Shown here one piece after another: positions 7,822 to 15,867 of a stretch of 64,000 bases of DNA. How positions within the stretch are numbered: the first letter of the stretch is position 1; every line of letters starts with the position of its first letter. Origin of the DNA: Oceanospirillaceae bacterium (GTDB lineage Bacteria; Pseudomonadota; Gammaproteobacteria; Pseudomonadales; Balneatricaceae). The notes under the pieces are model-generated. The model did not search any database. It was not told the origin of the DNA and was given only the letters and a program-made list of their open reading frames with translations. The stretch covers positions 18,991 through 82,990 of the forward strand of contig JABSRB010000025.1 in assembly GCA_013215375.1 (NCBI GenBank), read 5' to 3'. A program made the translations under genes and the position numbers.

Positions 7822-7945
7822 CATTTGGGGCAAGATAGACATCGCATCAATTATGAAGATGGTAGTGTTAATTTCGATGAGTTGATCGGCGAACCTTTCG
7901 TTCAGGTGTGAGGAGTATGTTGTCGAGATTGCTGTAGCAAGTATG
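7822..7945 (+). pseudogene. Decayed duplicate of the 3' end of the EF-hand-like gene
   Basis: This stretch aligns with the end of the gene at 6141-6824 (from about 6680). It keeps a readable YEDGSVNFDELIG match to NEDGSVNFDELIE, followed by PF-x-Q, and then stops; the part after the stop still resembles the old GLLLNVAT coding end. Indels and the lack of a start mark it as a remnant. It is followed by a hairpin similar to the parent's terminator, so the duplicated unit seems to have included the terminator. Confidence 0.7.
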
Positions 7946-7974
7946 TCCTAAAAGGTTGAGTTAGAAAGCCATAA

Positions 7975-8010
7975 AGCACTCAGCGATGGTGCTGTTGAGT
8001 GCTATTTTAT
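7975..8010 (+). terminator. Hairpin behind the decayed copy
   Basis: AGCACTCA (7975-7982) pairs with TGAGTGCT (7996-8003), with an inner GC-rich loop, followed by ATTTTAT. It resembles the terminator at 6871-6904. It can serve plus-strand transcripts; on the minus strand it lies directly behind the chemoreceptor stop and may be used from that side too. Confidence 0.6.
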
Positions 8011-8025
8011 GGTCATTTGTAAAAG

Positions 8026-9744
8026 TTAACAGGCAGCTTTTTTAGATTGGAATAAGCCAATCGTGGAGGAGAGTTGACCTGAGAGCTTGGCGAGAGAATC
8101 ACTGCTAGAGGCTATTTCCTCTGCACCATTAGCAGTTTGCTCTACGCGGGCTTGAATCTCCAATATATTTTGGTTTATTTCCCCGACTGAATGAATTTGT
8201 TGATCACTAGCGGTGGCGATTAATGTATTCATATTACTGATAGCATCTATAGATTCTCGAATTTCAGTAAAAGAGGTGAAAGCAATGGTAGATTTTTCGA
8301 CACAACTGACCACTTTTTTTTGTGACCGATTCATGACATCGATTGCAATGTCTGAATTTTCTTGCAAGGTGCTAATCATCGTTTGAATCTCGGTAATCGC
8401 ACTTTGTGTACGCTGCGCTAACATTCTTACTTCATCCGCGACGACTGAAAATCCTCGTCCCTGCTCTCCTGCACGGGCAGCTTCAATAGCCGCATTTAGT
8501 GCAAGTAAGTTGGTTTGCTCGGCAATACCACGAATCACATCTAATACTTTGGTGATCGTATTGCTGCTTTCTCCTACTTCTTGGATGACATTAGATGCTG
8601 ATAAGATTTCTTCAGAGAGCTCTTTAATGCTTTTTATGGCGTAGTTCCCCTGTTCTTGTCCTCTGAGAGCGAGAGAGTTTGATGCTAAAGCGGCTTGCGC
8701 CGCTTGGCTGGCGTTTTTAGCAATGTGCTGTACAGTCATAACCATCTCTTCAGTAGCACTGGAAACTTGAATAATGGCGGATTGTTGCGTGCCTATGGCT
8801 TGATCTGTTTTCTTTGCTGTTCCATACAATTGCTTTGATTCGTCTTCGATAGATTCCACAGAAGAGCCAACTTCTTGAACTAAAACTTGTAAATTGGCAA
8901 TGAACTTATTGAAGGATTTGGCCAGTGCAGCCAGCTCATTTTTCCCTTCTACCGCAATACGACTGTTGAGGTCAGCCTCGCCTTCACTTATGTCTTCCAT
9001 GGAATGGACTATGCGCATTAGTGGTTGAAAGATTGCCTTTATTATTAAAATCATAGTGGCGATGATTAGCAGTACAACGATCATTTGAAATACAAATGAC
9101 AAATTTAGCCAGTAAGTGACTCGGTCGGTGATGGTCTGTAAATTTGCAGCGGTGCGCGAGTCTAACTCAGCAATAAACTTATCGACAGGTGTCATTATTT
9201 TACTAATTTCGCCGTGGTAATTAAGGTCGTATAAAATTCGCAAAGCGAAGGTTTTATAATTCTCCCCAGACTTAGGTTGGAAAGATCCAGGGATAACTTT
9301 CGCATCTCGAATGGTCTCCATCGATTGTGTTTCAGTGGCAATTAAATCGTTGGATAATTGGCCCGCTTGGGCTAATAAAGCAAACTCGTTAGTTGAGAAA
9401 TTAAGCTCTTTCATGATATCACTTTGCTTTTTCACCGATGCTCGATATAACTCTTTATTAACATAGTCAGGTCTTGGGATATCGCCATTGCGCCATTTGA
9501 CTATGTCCCAATAAGCATCCCAGTATCGTTGTTCTCCTGTAGCGACATAGGTTCTAGAAAGTTTGGTGAGATCTGAAGAAGTTTTACTGAATTCTTTGGC
9601 AATCACATAAGATAAATGCCGATTCTTGCTAATATTCAATTGTTCAGTATTGAGTTGGGCAGAGTAATTGCTAGCTAATGTTGCTATCAGTGTCATTAGC
9701 AGGGTGACGGAAAATATGAGAATGAGCTTTAGTTTTATTGTCAT
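8026..9744 (-). CDS. Methyl-accepting chemotaxis protein
   Basis: This is a 572-residue transmembrane chemoreceptor. Membrane helix 1 is near residues 7-27 and helix 2 near 214-237, leaving a periplasmic helical sensor of about 185 residues. A HAMP segment follows, then the cytoplasmic signalling domain with the hairpin tip [20 protein letters not shown] near residue 415, the site that contacts CheA and CheW. No C-terminal CheR-docking pentapeptide is seen. The gene stands alone; its ligand is unknown. A 21-base perfect palindrome lies 94 bases upstream of the start and may regulate it. Confidence 0.92.
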   Translation of the reverse strand: MTIKLKLILIFSVTLLMTLIATLASNYSAQLNTEQLNISKNRHLSYVIAKEFSKTSSDLTKLSRTYVATGEQRYWDAYWDIVKWRNGDIPRPDYVNKELYRASVKKQSDIMKELNFSTNEFALLAQAGQLSNDLIATETQSMETIRDAKVIPGSFQPKSGENYKTFALRILYDLNYHGEISKIMTPVDKFIAELDSRTAANLQTITDRVTYWLNLSFVFQMIVVLLIIATMILIIKAIFQPLMRIVHSMEDISEGEADLNSRIAVEGKNELAALAKSFNKFIANLQVLVQEVGSSVESIEDESKQLYGTAKKTDQAIGTQQSAIIQVSSATEEMVMTVQHIAKNASQAAQAALASNSLALRGQEQGNYAIKSIKELSEEILSASNVIQEVGESSNTITKVLDVIRGIAEQTNLLALNAAIEAARAGEQGRGFSVVADEVRMLAQRTQSAITEIQTMISTLQENSDIAIDVMNRSQKKVVSCVEKSTIAFTSFTEIRESIDAISNMNTLIATASDQQIHSVGEINQNILEIQARVEQTANGAEEIASSSDSLAKLSGQLSSTIGLFQSKKAAC

Positions 9745-10389
9745 AATATCGCTTCTCTATTAACGGTTAATTTATTCTCCAATAAAACATGTGTTTTTCA
9801 TACTTGGATGATTTTTTTTGGCACTTCAAGTGTTTAGTTTTAGTTGTATCAACTAAAAGTGATTATAAAATGTGAGGCGCTTTAGAAATAAACTGATCTT
9901 TACGACCGCATCTCTCGGGCAGCTTCCTAATGAAAATAATTGGGTATAGCCGTTTCCTTGACGGTATTACAAAGAGCGTGTTGGTTGTAAAATGCGTATG
10001 GAAAACTCTAGTTCAATCCTGAGTTTTTACATTGTTTTGCTCAAAATATAGGAATATTTCCCAAGGTATTGCTTTAAGTGAAGCATGATTAAATCAATTA
10101 TATCCTTTGCTTTTTCGAAGATTGTTTACTCTAAACTATTGTTGGAAGCGCTTTATTAGTGATCTCCGTTTATCCCAGCGGGGATACTCTCTGTCATTAT
10201 CATGCACATGGGTGCGATGCTTAGTTCTTTGCTTTTCTTCATAACAGCAGGGAATGAGTATAAGGCCAGCCTAATTGATGGCGTTTTATCGGGGAAAGCG
10301 CGTAACGACTATAGGTCAGAATAAACACTACATGTATTAATTAAGCAGTCGATACAAGCAGTAGAAGTTTTATAAAAGGATTTAAGAAA
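9745..10389. other. Intergenic region, 645 bases
   Basis: No gene is seen. The part near 9744 holds the upstream region of the chemoreceptor, including a 21-base perfect palindrome at 9838-9858. The middle, about 9900-10330, shows no clear structure or frame. The right end carries AAAAGGAT, the ribosome-binding site of the next gene. Confidence 0.5.
9838..9858. promoter_or_regulatory. Perfect 21-bp palindrome upstream of the chemoreceptor
   Basis: TTTTAGTTG-TAT-CAACTAAAA is a perfect 9+3+9 inverted repeat in a divergent upstream region. It has no T-run typical of a terminator beyond its own arms and could be a regulator binding site or a small hairpin. Confidence 0.4.
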
Positions 10390-10851
10390 TTGGATAATCT
10401 AAGATCAAATATGACCGTTATTAGTACCGCAAATAATATTGATTCGACAGCTGTAACAAGTGTTGCGATAAGTAAGGTTGGCAGTACCCAAGAGCTTGAT
10501 AGATCGGGCGAAGTTTCTATTAAAGATAAGCACAGCGATTCGATGTCTGCTAAAGCAGCGTCCGCGGATAAAACTCCTTCATTATCACCCGCTGAGGCCG
10601 TACTCAAACGGCTAAGGGATCAAATAGCAAAAGTTAAGGAACAGATAGCTCAGATAGAGGGCAAGCTTTTGGCTGCCGTTAATCGAGCTAACGGTGAAAA
10701 ATCGTCTAAAGTTGATTATTTACAAAATCAATTAAACGGCTTACAAGGCCAGTTGTTATCCTTGATGGGAGCTTATACAGATGCTATCCAGGAAATGCAG
10801 CAGAAATCTGTACAGCAACAAGCGGGTTCTATTATTGACGCGGTAGAGTAG
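10390..10851 (+). CDS. Coiled-coil protein, FlxA-like, unknown function
   Basis: This is a 153-residue soluble protein. Residues 1-70 are Ser/Thr-rich and probably disordered (KAASADKTPSLSPAEAVL). Residues 70-145 are strongly helical with heptads: LKRLRDQIAKVKEQIAQIEG and DYLQNQLNGLQGQLLSLMGA. The pattern resembles FlxA-like small coiled-coil proteins, but similarity by eye is weak. The start is TTG 10390, with AAAAGGAT about 9 bases upstream; ATG 10411 is the alternative. It has no operon partner. Real gene likely, function unknown. Confidence 0.6.
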   Translation: MDNLRSNMTVISTANNIDSTAVTSVAISKVGSTQELDRSGEVSIKDKHSDSMSAKAASADKTPSLSPAEAVLKRLRDQIAKVKEQIAQIEGKLLAAVNRANGEKSSKVDYLQNQLNGLQGQLLSLMGAYTDAIQEMQQKSVQQQAGSIIDAVE

Positions 10852-11028
10852 GGCTCATGGTGAAATTTATTTATCAGATGTTAGAAAAGTAGCGCCTGAA
10901 AAATTAAAAACAGTATTAAGGTTTCAAGTAAAATAAGGGCGTCTTACACAGTGTGATTTTTACAATAAAGAGGTCGCTATGTTTAGCTTCAATAACCCTA
11001 TAACAAAGACAGTTTCAAAGGTATATCT

Positions 11029-12105
11029 ATGCAGCAGAGGGTAATGGGGTTTGATCTTGCAAGAGCTTTTGCAATTTTTTCAATGATCGCGGTAAATTTT
11101 AAATTGGCGATGCAGGCCGATACTGGTAGTGATTTTTTACTCTGGTTCGCGGCACTTTTTGAAGGACGGGCATCTGCCTTGTTTGTTGTGTTAGCGGGGG
11201 TTGGGGTGACTTTTCTCACTCAAAAATCCCGTCTATCCAATGAGCGAAAGCTTATTTATAAAAGCAGACTGTCGCTGGTAAAAAGAGGGCTGTTATTGGT
11301 GGTTATCGGGCTGCTGTTCATCCCGATTTGGCCTGCAGATATATTGCACTTTTATGGGGTTTATTTTTTGCTGGCTGCTGCTGTTTGTATGATGAGTGAT
11401 AGGGCTTTGTTATTAGTCGCTATGACTATTACCTTGCTGTTTCCGCTGTTGTTAATGCTGTTTAATTATGATCAAAATTGGCACTGGGCTACTTTAACTT
11501 ATCAGCACCTTTGGTCGCTCGATGGCATGCTGAGGCACATTTTGTTTAATGGCTTTCACCCAGTATTTCCATGGGCTGCCCTGCTGGTGTTTGGCATGTG
11601 GTTAGCTAGACTCAACCTTACCAATACAGTGATAAGAAACCGCTTGCTGAGCTGGTCTGTCATTATTTTGATCACTACTGAGTCTGTTTTCTATCTAATG
11701 CGGGTTTATATCGGTGAGAATCTAGCGTTAGAGGACTCGCGGGAAGATGTTTTGATCTTATTATCTACCTCGATGATTCCACCGCTACCGCAATATATTA
11801 TCTCCTCAGCGAGCTCTGCATGCATGGTGTTAGTTGGGTGTTTGTATTTATCAGATGCATTTCACGCGAGTAAAATTAACATTTGGCTATGCCAAACGGG
11901 TCAGTTGTCATTAACACTCTACGTTGCACATGTCATAATAGGCATGGGTGTACTTGATGCGTTTGATAAGTTAAGTGATCAGAGCATAGAGTTTTCACTG
12001 CTCAGTACGTTAATTTTCTGTGTCTGCGCAGTGGCATTCAGTGTTATCTGGCTTAAATATTTTAAATATGGGCCGCTAGAGTGGCTGTTTCGTAAAATGT
12101 CATGA
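11029..12105 (+). CDS. Multi-spanning DUF418/HGSNAT-like membrane protein
   Basis: The 358-residue integral membrane protein starts with GFDLARAFAIFSMIAVNF, the opening found in the DUF418 / heparan-glucosaminide acetyltransferase-like superfamily. It continues with FEGRASALFVVLAGVGVTFL and about ten membrane helices. A second family-like block is TGQLSLTLYVAHVIIGMGVLD near residue 290, and the C-terminus ends KYFKYGPLEWLFRKMS, typical of DUF418. Members are thought to move acyl groups across the membrane, but no reaction is established for this type. It is monocistronic, with no helpful neighbours. Confidence 0.78.
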   Translation: MQQRVMGFDLARAFAIFSMIAVNFKLAMQADTGSDFLLWFAALFEGRASALFVVLAGVGVTFLTQKSRLSNERKLIYKSRLSLVKRGLLLVVIGLLFIPIWPADILHFYGVYFLLAAAVCMMSDRALLLVAMTITLLFPLLLMLFNYDQNWHWATLTYQHLWSLDGMLRHILFNGFHPVFPWAALLVFGMWLARLNLTNTVIRNRLLSWSVIILITTESVFYLMRVYIGENLALEDSREDVLILLSTSMIPPLPQYIISSASSACMVLVGCLYLSDAFHASKINIWLCQTGQLSLTLYVAHVIIGMGVLDAFDKLSDQSIEFSLLSTLIFCVCAVAFSVIWLKYFKYGPLEWLFRKMS

Positions 12106-12434
12106 AGTAAGTGCGAGCTTATCGATAGCTAAAAAATAATTTGGAACACTCCCCGCTGGAAGTGCCTATTATTCAAAAACTGATCGAAAAATTCACGCGA
12201 TGGTTTTACACAACAATAACGCTCTTATTTAAGCGGTCGTGAATTTGGCTAAATAGTTCTCATCCAGAGACGGGGTCGTAGCGAGGGTGGCCCAATTGCT
12301 CGAGATGCGCGATACTAGATGTGGGCGTTTGGTCATTCCAAATAACGACATCTAGTAGTGAGCAGATCGAGTTAGTGGGACTTCCGCAGTAGACATCTGT
12401 TGCTGAATGGGAACTAAATAGGAGTTGCGTGAAA
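12106..12434. other. Intergenic region rich in inverted repeats
   Basis: No gene is seen in 329 bases. A perfect 9-base inverted pair, AAATTCACG (12189-12197) and CGTGAATTT (12238-12246), is followed at once by a larger inverted-repeat element (12254-12416), whose left end recurs at 37951. The ribosome-binding site of the CPXCG gene overlaps its right end. Confidence 0.6.
12254..12416. repeat. Dispersed inverted-repeat element, copy 1
   Basis: The left arm TAGTTCTCATCCAG (12254-12267) and right arm CTGAATGGGAACTA (12403-12416) pair at 12 of 14 positions. Inside is a perfect 10-base stem, TACTAGATGT (12313-12322) with ACATCTAGTA (12348-12357). The first 34 bases recur, with three mismatches, at 37951-37984, where the element is only 60 bases long. 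No coding frame is present. Confidence 0.6.
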
Positions 12435-12632
12435 ATGAATCATTTAAATGAGAAGTCTATTGGCTGTCCTTATTGTGGTGAAACCATTGAAGTGCTTATT
12501 GATTCAACCGACTTGGATCAGCAGTATATCGAAGACTGCCAAGTATGCTGTAAACCCATAATTTTCGTAGTATCTGCAGATGAAAAATCTGAGCTGGTGG
12601 TGAATGTGCACAGTGAAGATGAAGCTTTTTAA
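12435..12632 (+). CDS. CPXCG motif-containing cysteine-rich protein
   Basis: This is a 65-residue zinc-ribbon-like protein. It has CPYC at residues 11-14 and a second Cys cluster DCQVCCKP at 34-41, the pattern that defines the CPXCG family, which is conserved in gammaproteobacteria but without assigned function. The acidic C-terminus (NVHSEDEAF) is usual. Either GTG 12429 or ATG 12435 could start it; AGGAG at 12420-12424 is better spaced for ATG 12435, and that start gives the usual family length. It is probably cytoplasmic and metal-binding. Confidence 0.85.
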   Translation: MNHLNEKSIGCPYCGETIEVLIDSTDLDQQYIEDCQVCCKPIIFVVSADEKSELVVNVHSEDEAF

Positions 12633-13324
12633 GCGATAAGTCATTCAGCCCGAATATTACGAACCCAATTGTTCGTGCCCTAGCTTACTCCTTGTTTTTG
12701 CTGGTTTTTATTGCTCAGTCAACCGGATGTGCCAGTCCAGTGCTCAATCGAAAAAAAGTCTGTAAAAACAACTAGCGGCGCTATCATCACGGCATTGCAT
12801 ACAATATTCGGGCTAGGCCCCTTGTTGTACTAAACACTGATTAATGGAGATAATTAGAATTTGGCCTCTCCTGTTCTCTCTCACATGGATAGGTCAAATC
12901 CTACAAGCTCTTTGCTACGCAGCAGTAGATTATTCATTATTACTGGGCTCCATGGCATCTAAGGGTTAAAATATCATTTTGCCGTAATTGAATGTTTTTA
13001 TCGTTGCTTGCAACAGAAGCAATAAACCTTCACAGCAGTAGACATACCGATTTGTCGACTTTGAAAGGCCTGCCCTTTATCTTATTCAGCCCCTATCGAT
13101 TCCCTACAAAGTTAGATTGTTAAATCATCATCTCTTCCACGGGAACTTATTAAAGCTTGGGCAGCCCATTACTTGCTTAGAGCGTTGTTTATAATTTGGA
13201 ATTTTTACACGAATTACAAATTTCAAAAATTTACAGGCCAGCAACAGAGGCTAAATACAGTTAGCTTTTGCTGCTAGGTAGCTTCTTTAAACCCACTATT
13301 TTTTGCCTGTTAGAGACTAATATA
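12633..13324. other. Intergenic region, 692 bases, nothing identified
   Basis: No frame with a recognisable product is found on either strand. A weak hairpin, ACGAAC (12659-12664) with GTTCGT (12671-12676), lies 26 bases behind the CPXCG gene without a T-run. The rest shows no repeats or promoters that I can defend. Confidence 0.4.
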
Positions 13325-14272
13325 ATGATGAAAGTAATATCGGTTTTTACACTACTAATGAGCGTATCATTTACTGCAAATGCGCAGTTGAGTGAAATAA
13401 ATAAATTTGAAATCGCACGATCTGATGGTTCATCCATAGATTATTATATTAGAAAGGATGCTCCTATAATTCATTCAAATACAATACTGATGGTGTTACA
13501 AGGCTCGGACTGCAACAGTATCTTGCACATTGATAGCGTCGATGATCTTAAATTAGCGTGGCCTGGGGCCGACCTATTGTTGATTGAAAAGTATGCGATC
13601 ACCTCTGAGCTTGCCTATAGTAAAAACAATGAGCGTCAAGATTGCCCCATGGATTATTTAAAAACGGATAGTTTAGATCAACGTGTCAGCGATATTTTTC
13701 AGGTAATTAAAGAGGTAGATGCGACTGGAAGCTATGATTATTTCTTAATGATTGGCGGAAGTGAAGGTGCTGTAGTGGCCAATATAGTCGCATCACGTAC
13801 GGATTTAATTGATGCGACAGCCTCTTTTAACGGTGGTGGTCGTTGGTTTTTGGATGATGTTATACACAGTATCAAATATGGAAAGCCGGACACTGCTGCA
13901 CTCAAAGCTGAAATTGAGGGATTTACTGGAATGGCTAATCATCTAATAACCAATACAGAGTTGGAAATGGTAATCAGCGGTCATGGCAGTCGCTGGTGGC
14001 GTAGCACCTTACAATTGGATCAGTTAAAGCAATTAGCCAAAGTGAAATCACCTATGCTGATCCTGCAAAGTGAACAGGACCAGTCAGTGTCTGTGACCAG
14101 CGCAGACAAAATGATCGATTCTCTAATTAACAGCGGCCAGAAAAACATTAGTTATCAAAAATACCCTAATCTAGACCATTCTTTTCGCAATGCAGCGGGA
14201 GAGTCGAAGCTAGCTGATGTCGTAAAAGATATTCGCCAATGGTTTTCAGCTGTAGCAGTAGGGTTCGAGTAA
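13325..14272 (+). CDS. Secreted alpha/beta-hydrolase-fold protein
   Basis: This is a 315-residue protein with a signal peptide, MMKVISVFTLLMSVSFTANA, so it is periplasmic or secreted. The hydrolase fold is supported by LMVLQGSDC after strand 3, a nucleophile elbow GGSEGA (Gly-x-Ser-x-Gly) near residue 150, an acid-residue region LILQSEQDQSVS near 257 and the C-terminal LDHSF histidine near 290. Four Cys are present early, which could form disulfides. I start at ATG 13325 because the signal peptide begins there; the frame is open further upstream. The substrate is unknown; esterase or peptidase are both possible. Confidence 0.75.
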   Translation: MMKVISVFTLLMSVSFTANAQLSEINKFEIARSDGSSIDYYIRKDAPIIHSNTILMVLQGSDCNSILHIDSVDDLKLAWPGADLLLIEKYAITSELAYSKNNERQDCPMDYLKTDSLDQRVSDIFQVIKEVDATGSYDYFLMIGGSEGAVVANIVASRTDLIDATASFNGGGRWFLDDVIHSIKYGKPDTAALKAEIEGFTGMANHLITNTELEMVISGHGSRWWRSTLQLDQLKQLAKVKSPMLILQSEQDQSVSVTSADKMIDSLINSGQKNISYQKYPNLDHSFRNAAGESKLADVVKDIRQWFSAVAVGFE

Positions 14273-14856
14273 TAAGTTTTTTAACTAAACGAGTTTTATC
14301 TTGGTATGTCTATAATTGGATAATTAATAATGTACTGGCTTAAAAGAGTCAGCTCAGAGTTGATTGGCTGTTTACCTTGTTGGATAAATAAATATAAATT
14401 CCTCTTCTGCTAATTCAGAGCAATGGAGCATAGCGCATCATTGGGACTAGAGAAAAGTGATTTGGAAAGTAGAAAAATCCAACATTTTATTCTTATATTT
14501 AGGTTTTTAAGTATCTAAACAATGGGTCAGGATTAATTGATTCATTGCTATAATTGAGCTGAAAAACAAGCAATCTTCAGTAGCATATCCTTAATTATTT
14601 AATCATCGACTGATGTTTGTTTTCAAGAGTATCTATTTGCTACATATTTTTAGGGAATACAGGTCTCGTATAGATTCCCAACAGAGCTACCAGGTCCCTG
14701 TTATTGCCGTCGGAGCCTTTTGCTCAATAGGCGAGCGGAACGGCAGGATGCCGTGAAGAGCGGTATTAGCCGGTGCCAAAGAACTTGCTTTCATTTTTCC
14801 TGTCAAAAAATCAGTCGACGCAGTCGAAATTATTGTCATTACTTGACTGTAAACAT
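14273..14856. other. Intergenic region with a REP-like structured patch
   Basis: No gene is seen. About 14690-14775 is GC-richer than its surroundings and contains small palindromes such as CGGCAGGATGCCG and GCTCAATAGGCGAGC, like a degenerate extragenic repeat. The rest is AT-rich without structure. A 89-codon plus-strand frame from 14773 crosses the iolE terminator and 3' end and is not called. Confidence 0.4.
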
Positions 14857-14881
14857 AAAAAAGCCCAGCACAACACTGGGC
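14857..14881 (-). terminator. Rho-independent terminator of the iolE end of the inositol operon
   Basis: Read on the minus strand, GCCCAG (14881-14876), a 7-base loop and CTGGGC (14868-14863) are followed by six T (14862-14857). It lies 34 bases behind the iolE stop. Confidence 0.85.
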
Positions 14882-14915
14882 AAATAGACTGCGATAGCCT
14901 ACAGGATTTAATCGT

Positions 14916-15815
14916 TTACGAACTTAAGACAATCCCCGCCTCAGCACACAAGCTGCGCAGATTGTTGGCCCCTAAAGTCGCATATTGTAGCGGGTTGGCA
15001 ATCGCCGGATCTTGCTCGGCCTCTACCACTAGCCAGCCTTGATAATTGTCCTTTTTAAGGCCGGCGAACAGTGTCGCATAATCAATGAAACCATCCCCTG
15101 GCACGGTGAACGCGCCATTTAATACCGAGTCTAAAAAGCTCAGATTACGGTTCAGTGAATCATCTAAAACATCGCGGCGCATGTCTTTGCAGTGCACGTG
15201 ATTAATACGCGCGCTGTGACGCTTTTGTACGGCGATAGGATCGCCACCAGCATAAGTGATGTGCCCGGTATCGAGTAACAGACCCAGTGCATCTGTGGTG
15301 TGCGCCATCAATTTATCCACATCTTCCTCTGATTGCACCACGGTGCCCATGTGATGGTGGTAAGCCAACTGTACACCTTGATCTAAGCAGTACTGCGCTA
15401 GGGCGCTGAGTTTTTTGCCAAACTCAGGCCATTGATCATCTGCTAACACGGGGCGTTGCGACAAGGGGGTATCTTGCGAGCCGTGGATGCATTGGGTGAC
15501 TTCACAGTAAACCATCACTTTAGCGCCAAGGCTCTTAAGTAAATGTAGGTGATCTTGAATTGCTTTTATTTCTTCTTCAACAGAGCGGACCAATAACTCA
15601 CCGCTGAACCAGCCAGAGACTAATCGCAATTGATGAGCATCTAAGATAGGCCCTAAAATTTCAGCTTTACGTGGAAACTTATTACCTAATTCAAACCCTG
15701 CAAATCCTGCTTGTTTTCCCTCGCTCAGGCAAGTCTCTAATGGGGTGTCAGCGCCGAGCGAGGGTAGATCGTCGTTGGTCCAGGTCAGTGGGTTGATACC
15801 TATACGTATAGTCAT
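14916..15815 (-). CDS. iolE: Myo-inosose-2 dehydratase IolE
   Basis: The 299-residue product is the expected length for IolE. The enzyme removes water from 2-keto-myo-inositol to give the trihydroxycyclohexane-dione, the second step of inositol breakdown. It is an AP-endonuclease-2/xylose-isomerase TIM barrel. Visible metal-site and family blocks are RIGINPLTWTNDDLPSLG at the start, FAGFELGNKFP, VQLAYHHHMGTVVQ, LLLDTGHITYAGGDP, NHVHCKDMR and WLVVEAEQDP. It is the last gene of the leftward iat-iolCDE cluster, 52 bases after iolD, and is followed by a terminator. Confidence 0.95.
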   Translation of the reverse strand: MTIRIGINPLTWTNDDLPSLGADTPLETCLSEGKQAGFAGFELGNKFPRKAEILGPILDAHQLRLVSGWFSGELLVRSVEEEIKAIQDHLHLLKSLGAKVMVYCEVTQCIHGSQDTPLSQRPVLADDQWPEFGKKLSALAQYCLDQGVQLAYHHHMGTVVQSEEDVDKLMAHTTDALGLLLDTGHITYAGGDPIAVQKRHSARINHVHCKDMRRDVLDDSLNRNLSFLDSVLNGAFTVPGDGFIDYATLFAGLKKDNYQGWLVVEAEQDPAIANPLQYATLGANNLRSLCAEAGIVLSS

Positions 15816-15867
15816 ATTTTTATTCTCAATATCGCGATGCTGGCGGCTGTATCCCGCCAGTGTTCAA

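Noticed and set aside
14773..15042. 89-codon plus-strand frame opposite the iolE end
   Set aside because: It crosses the iolE terminator and overlaps the iolE coding end on the other strand.
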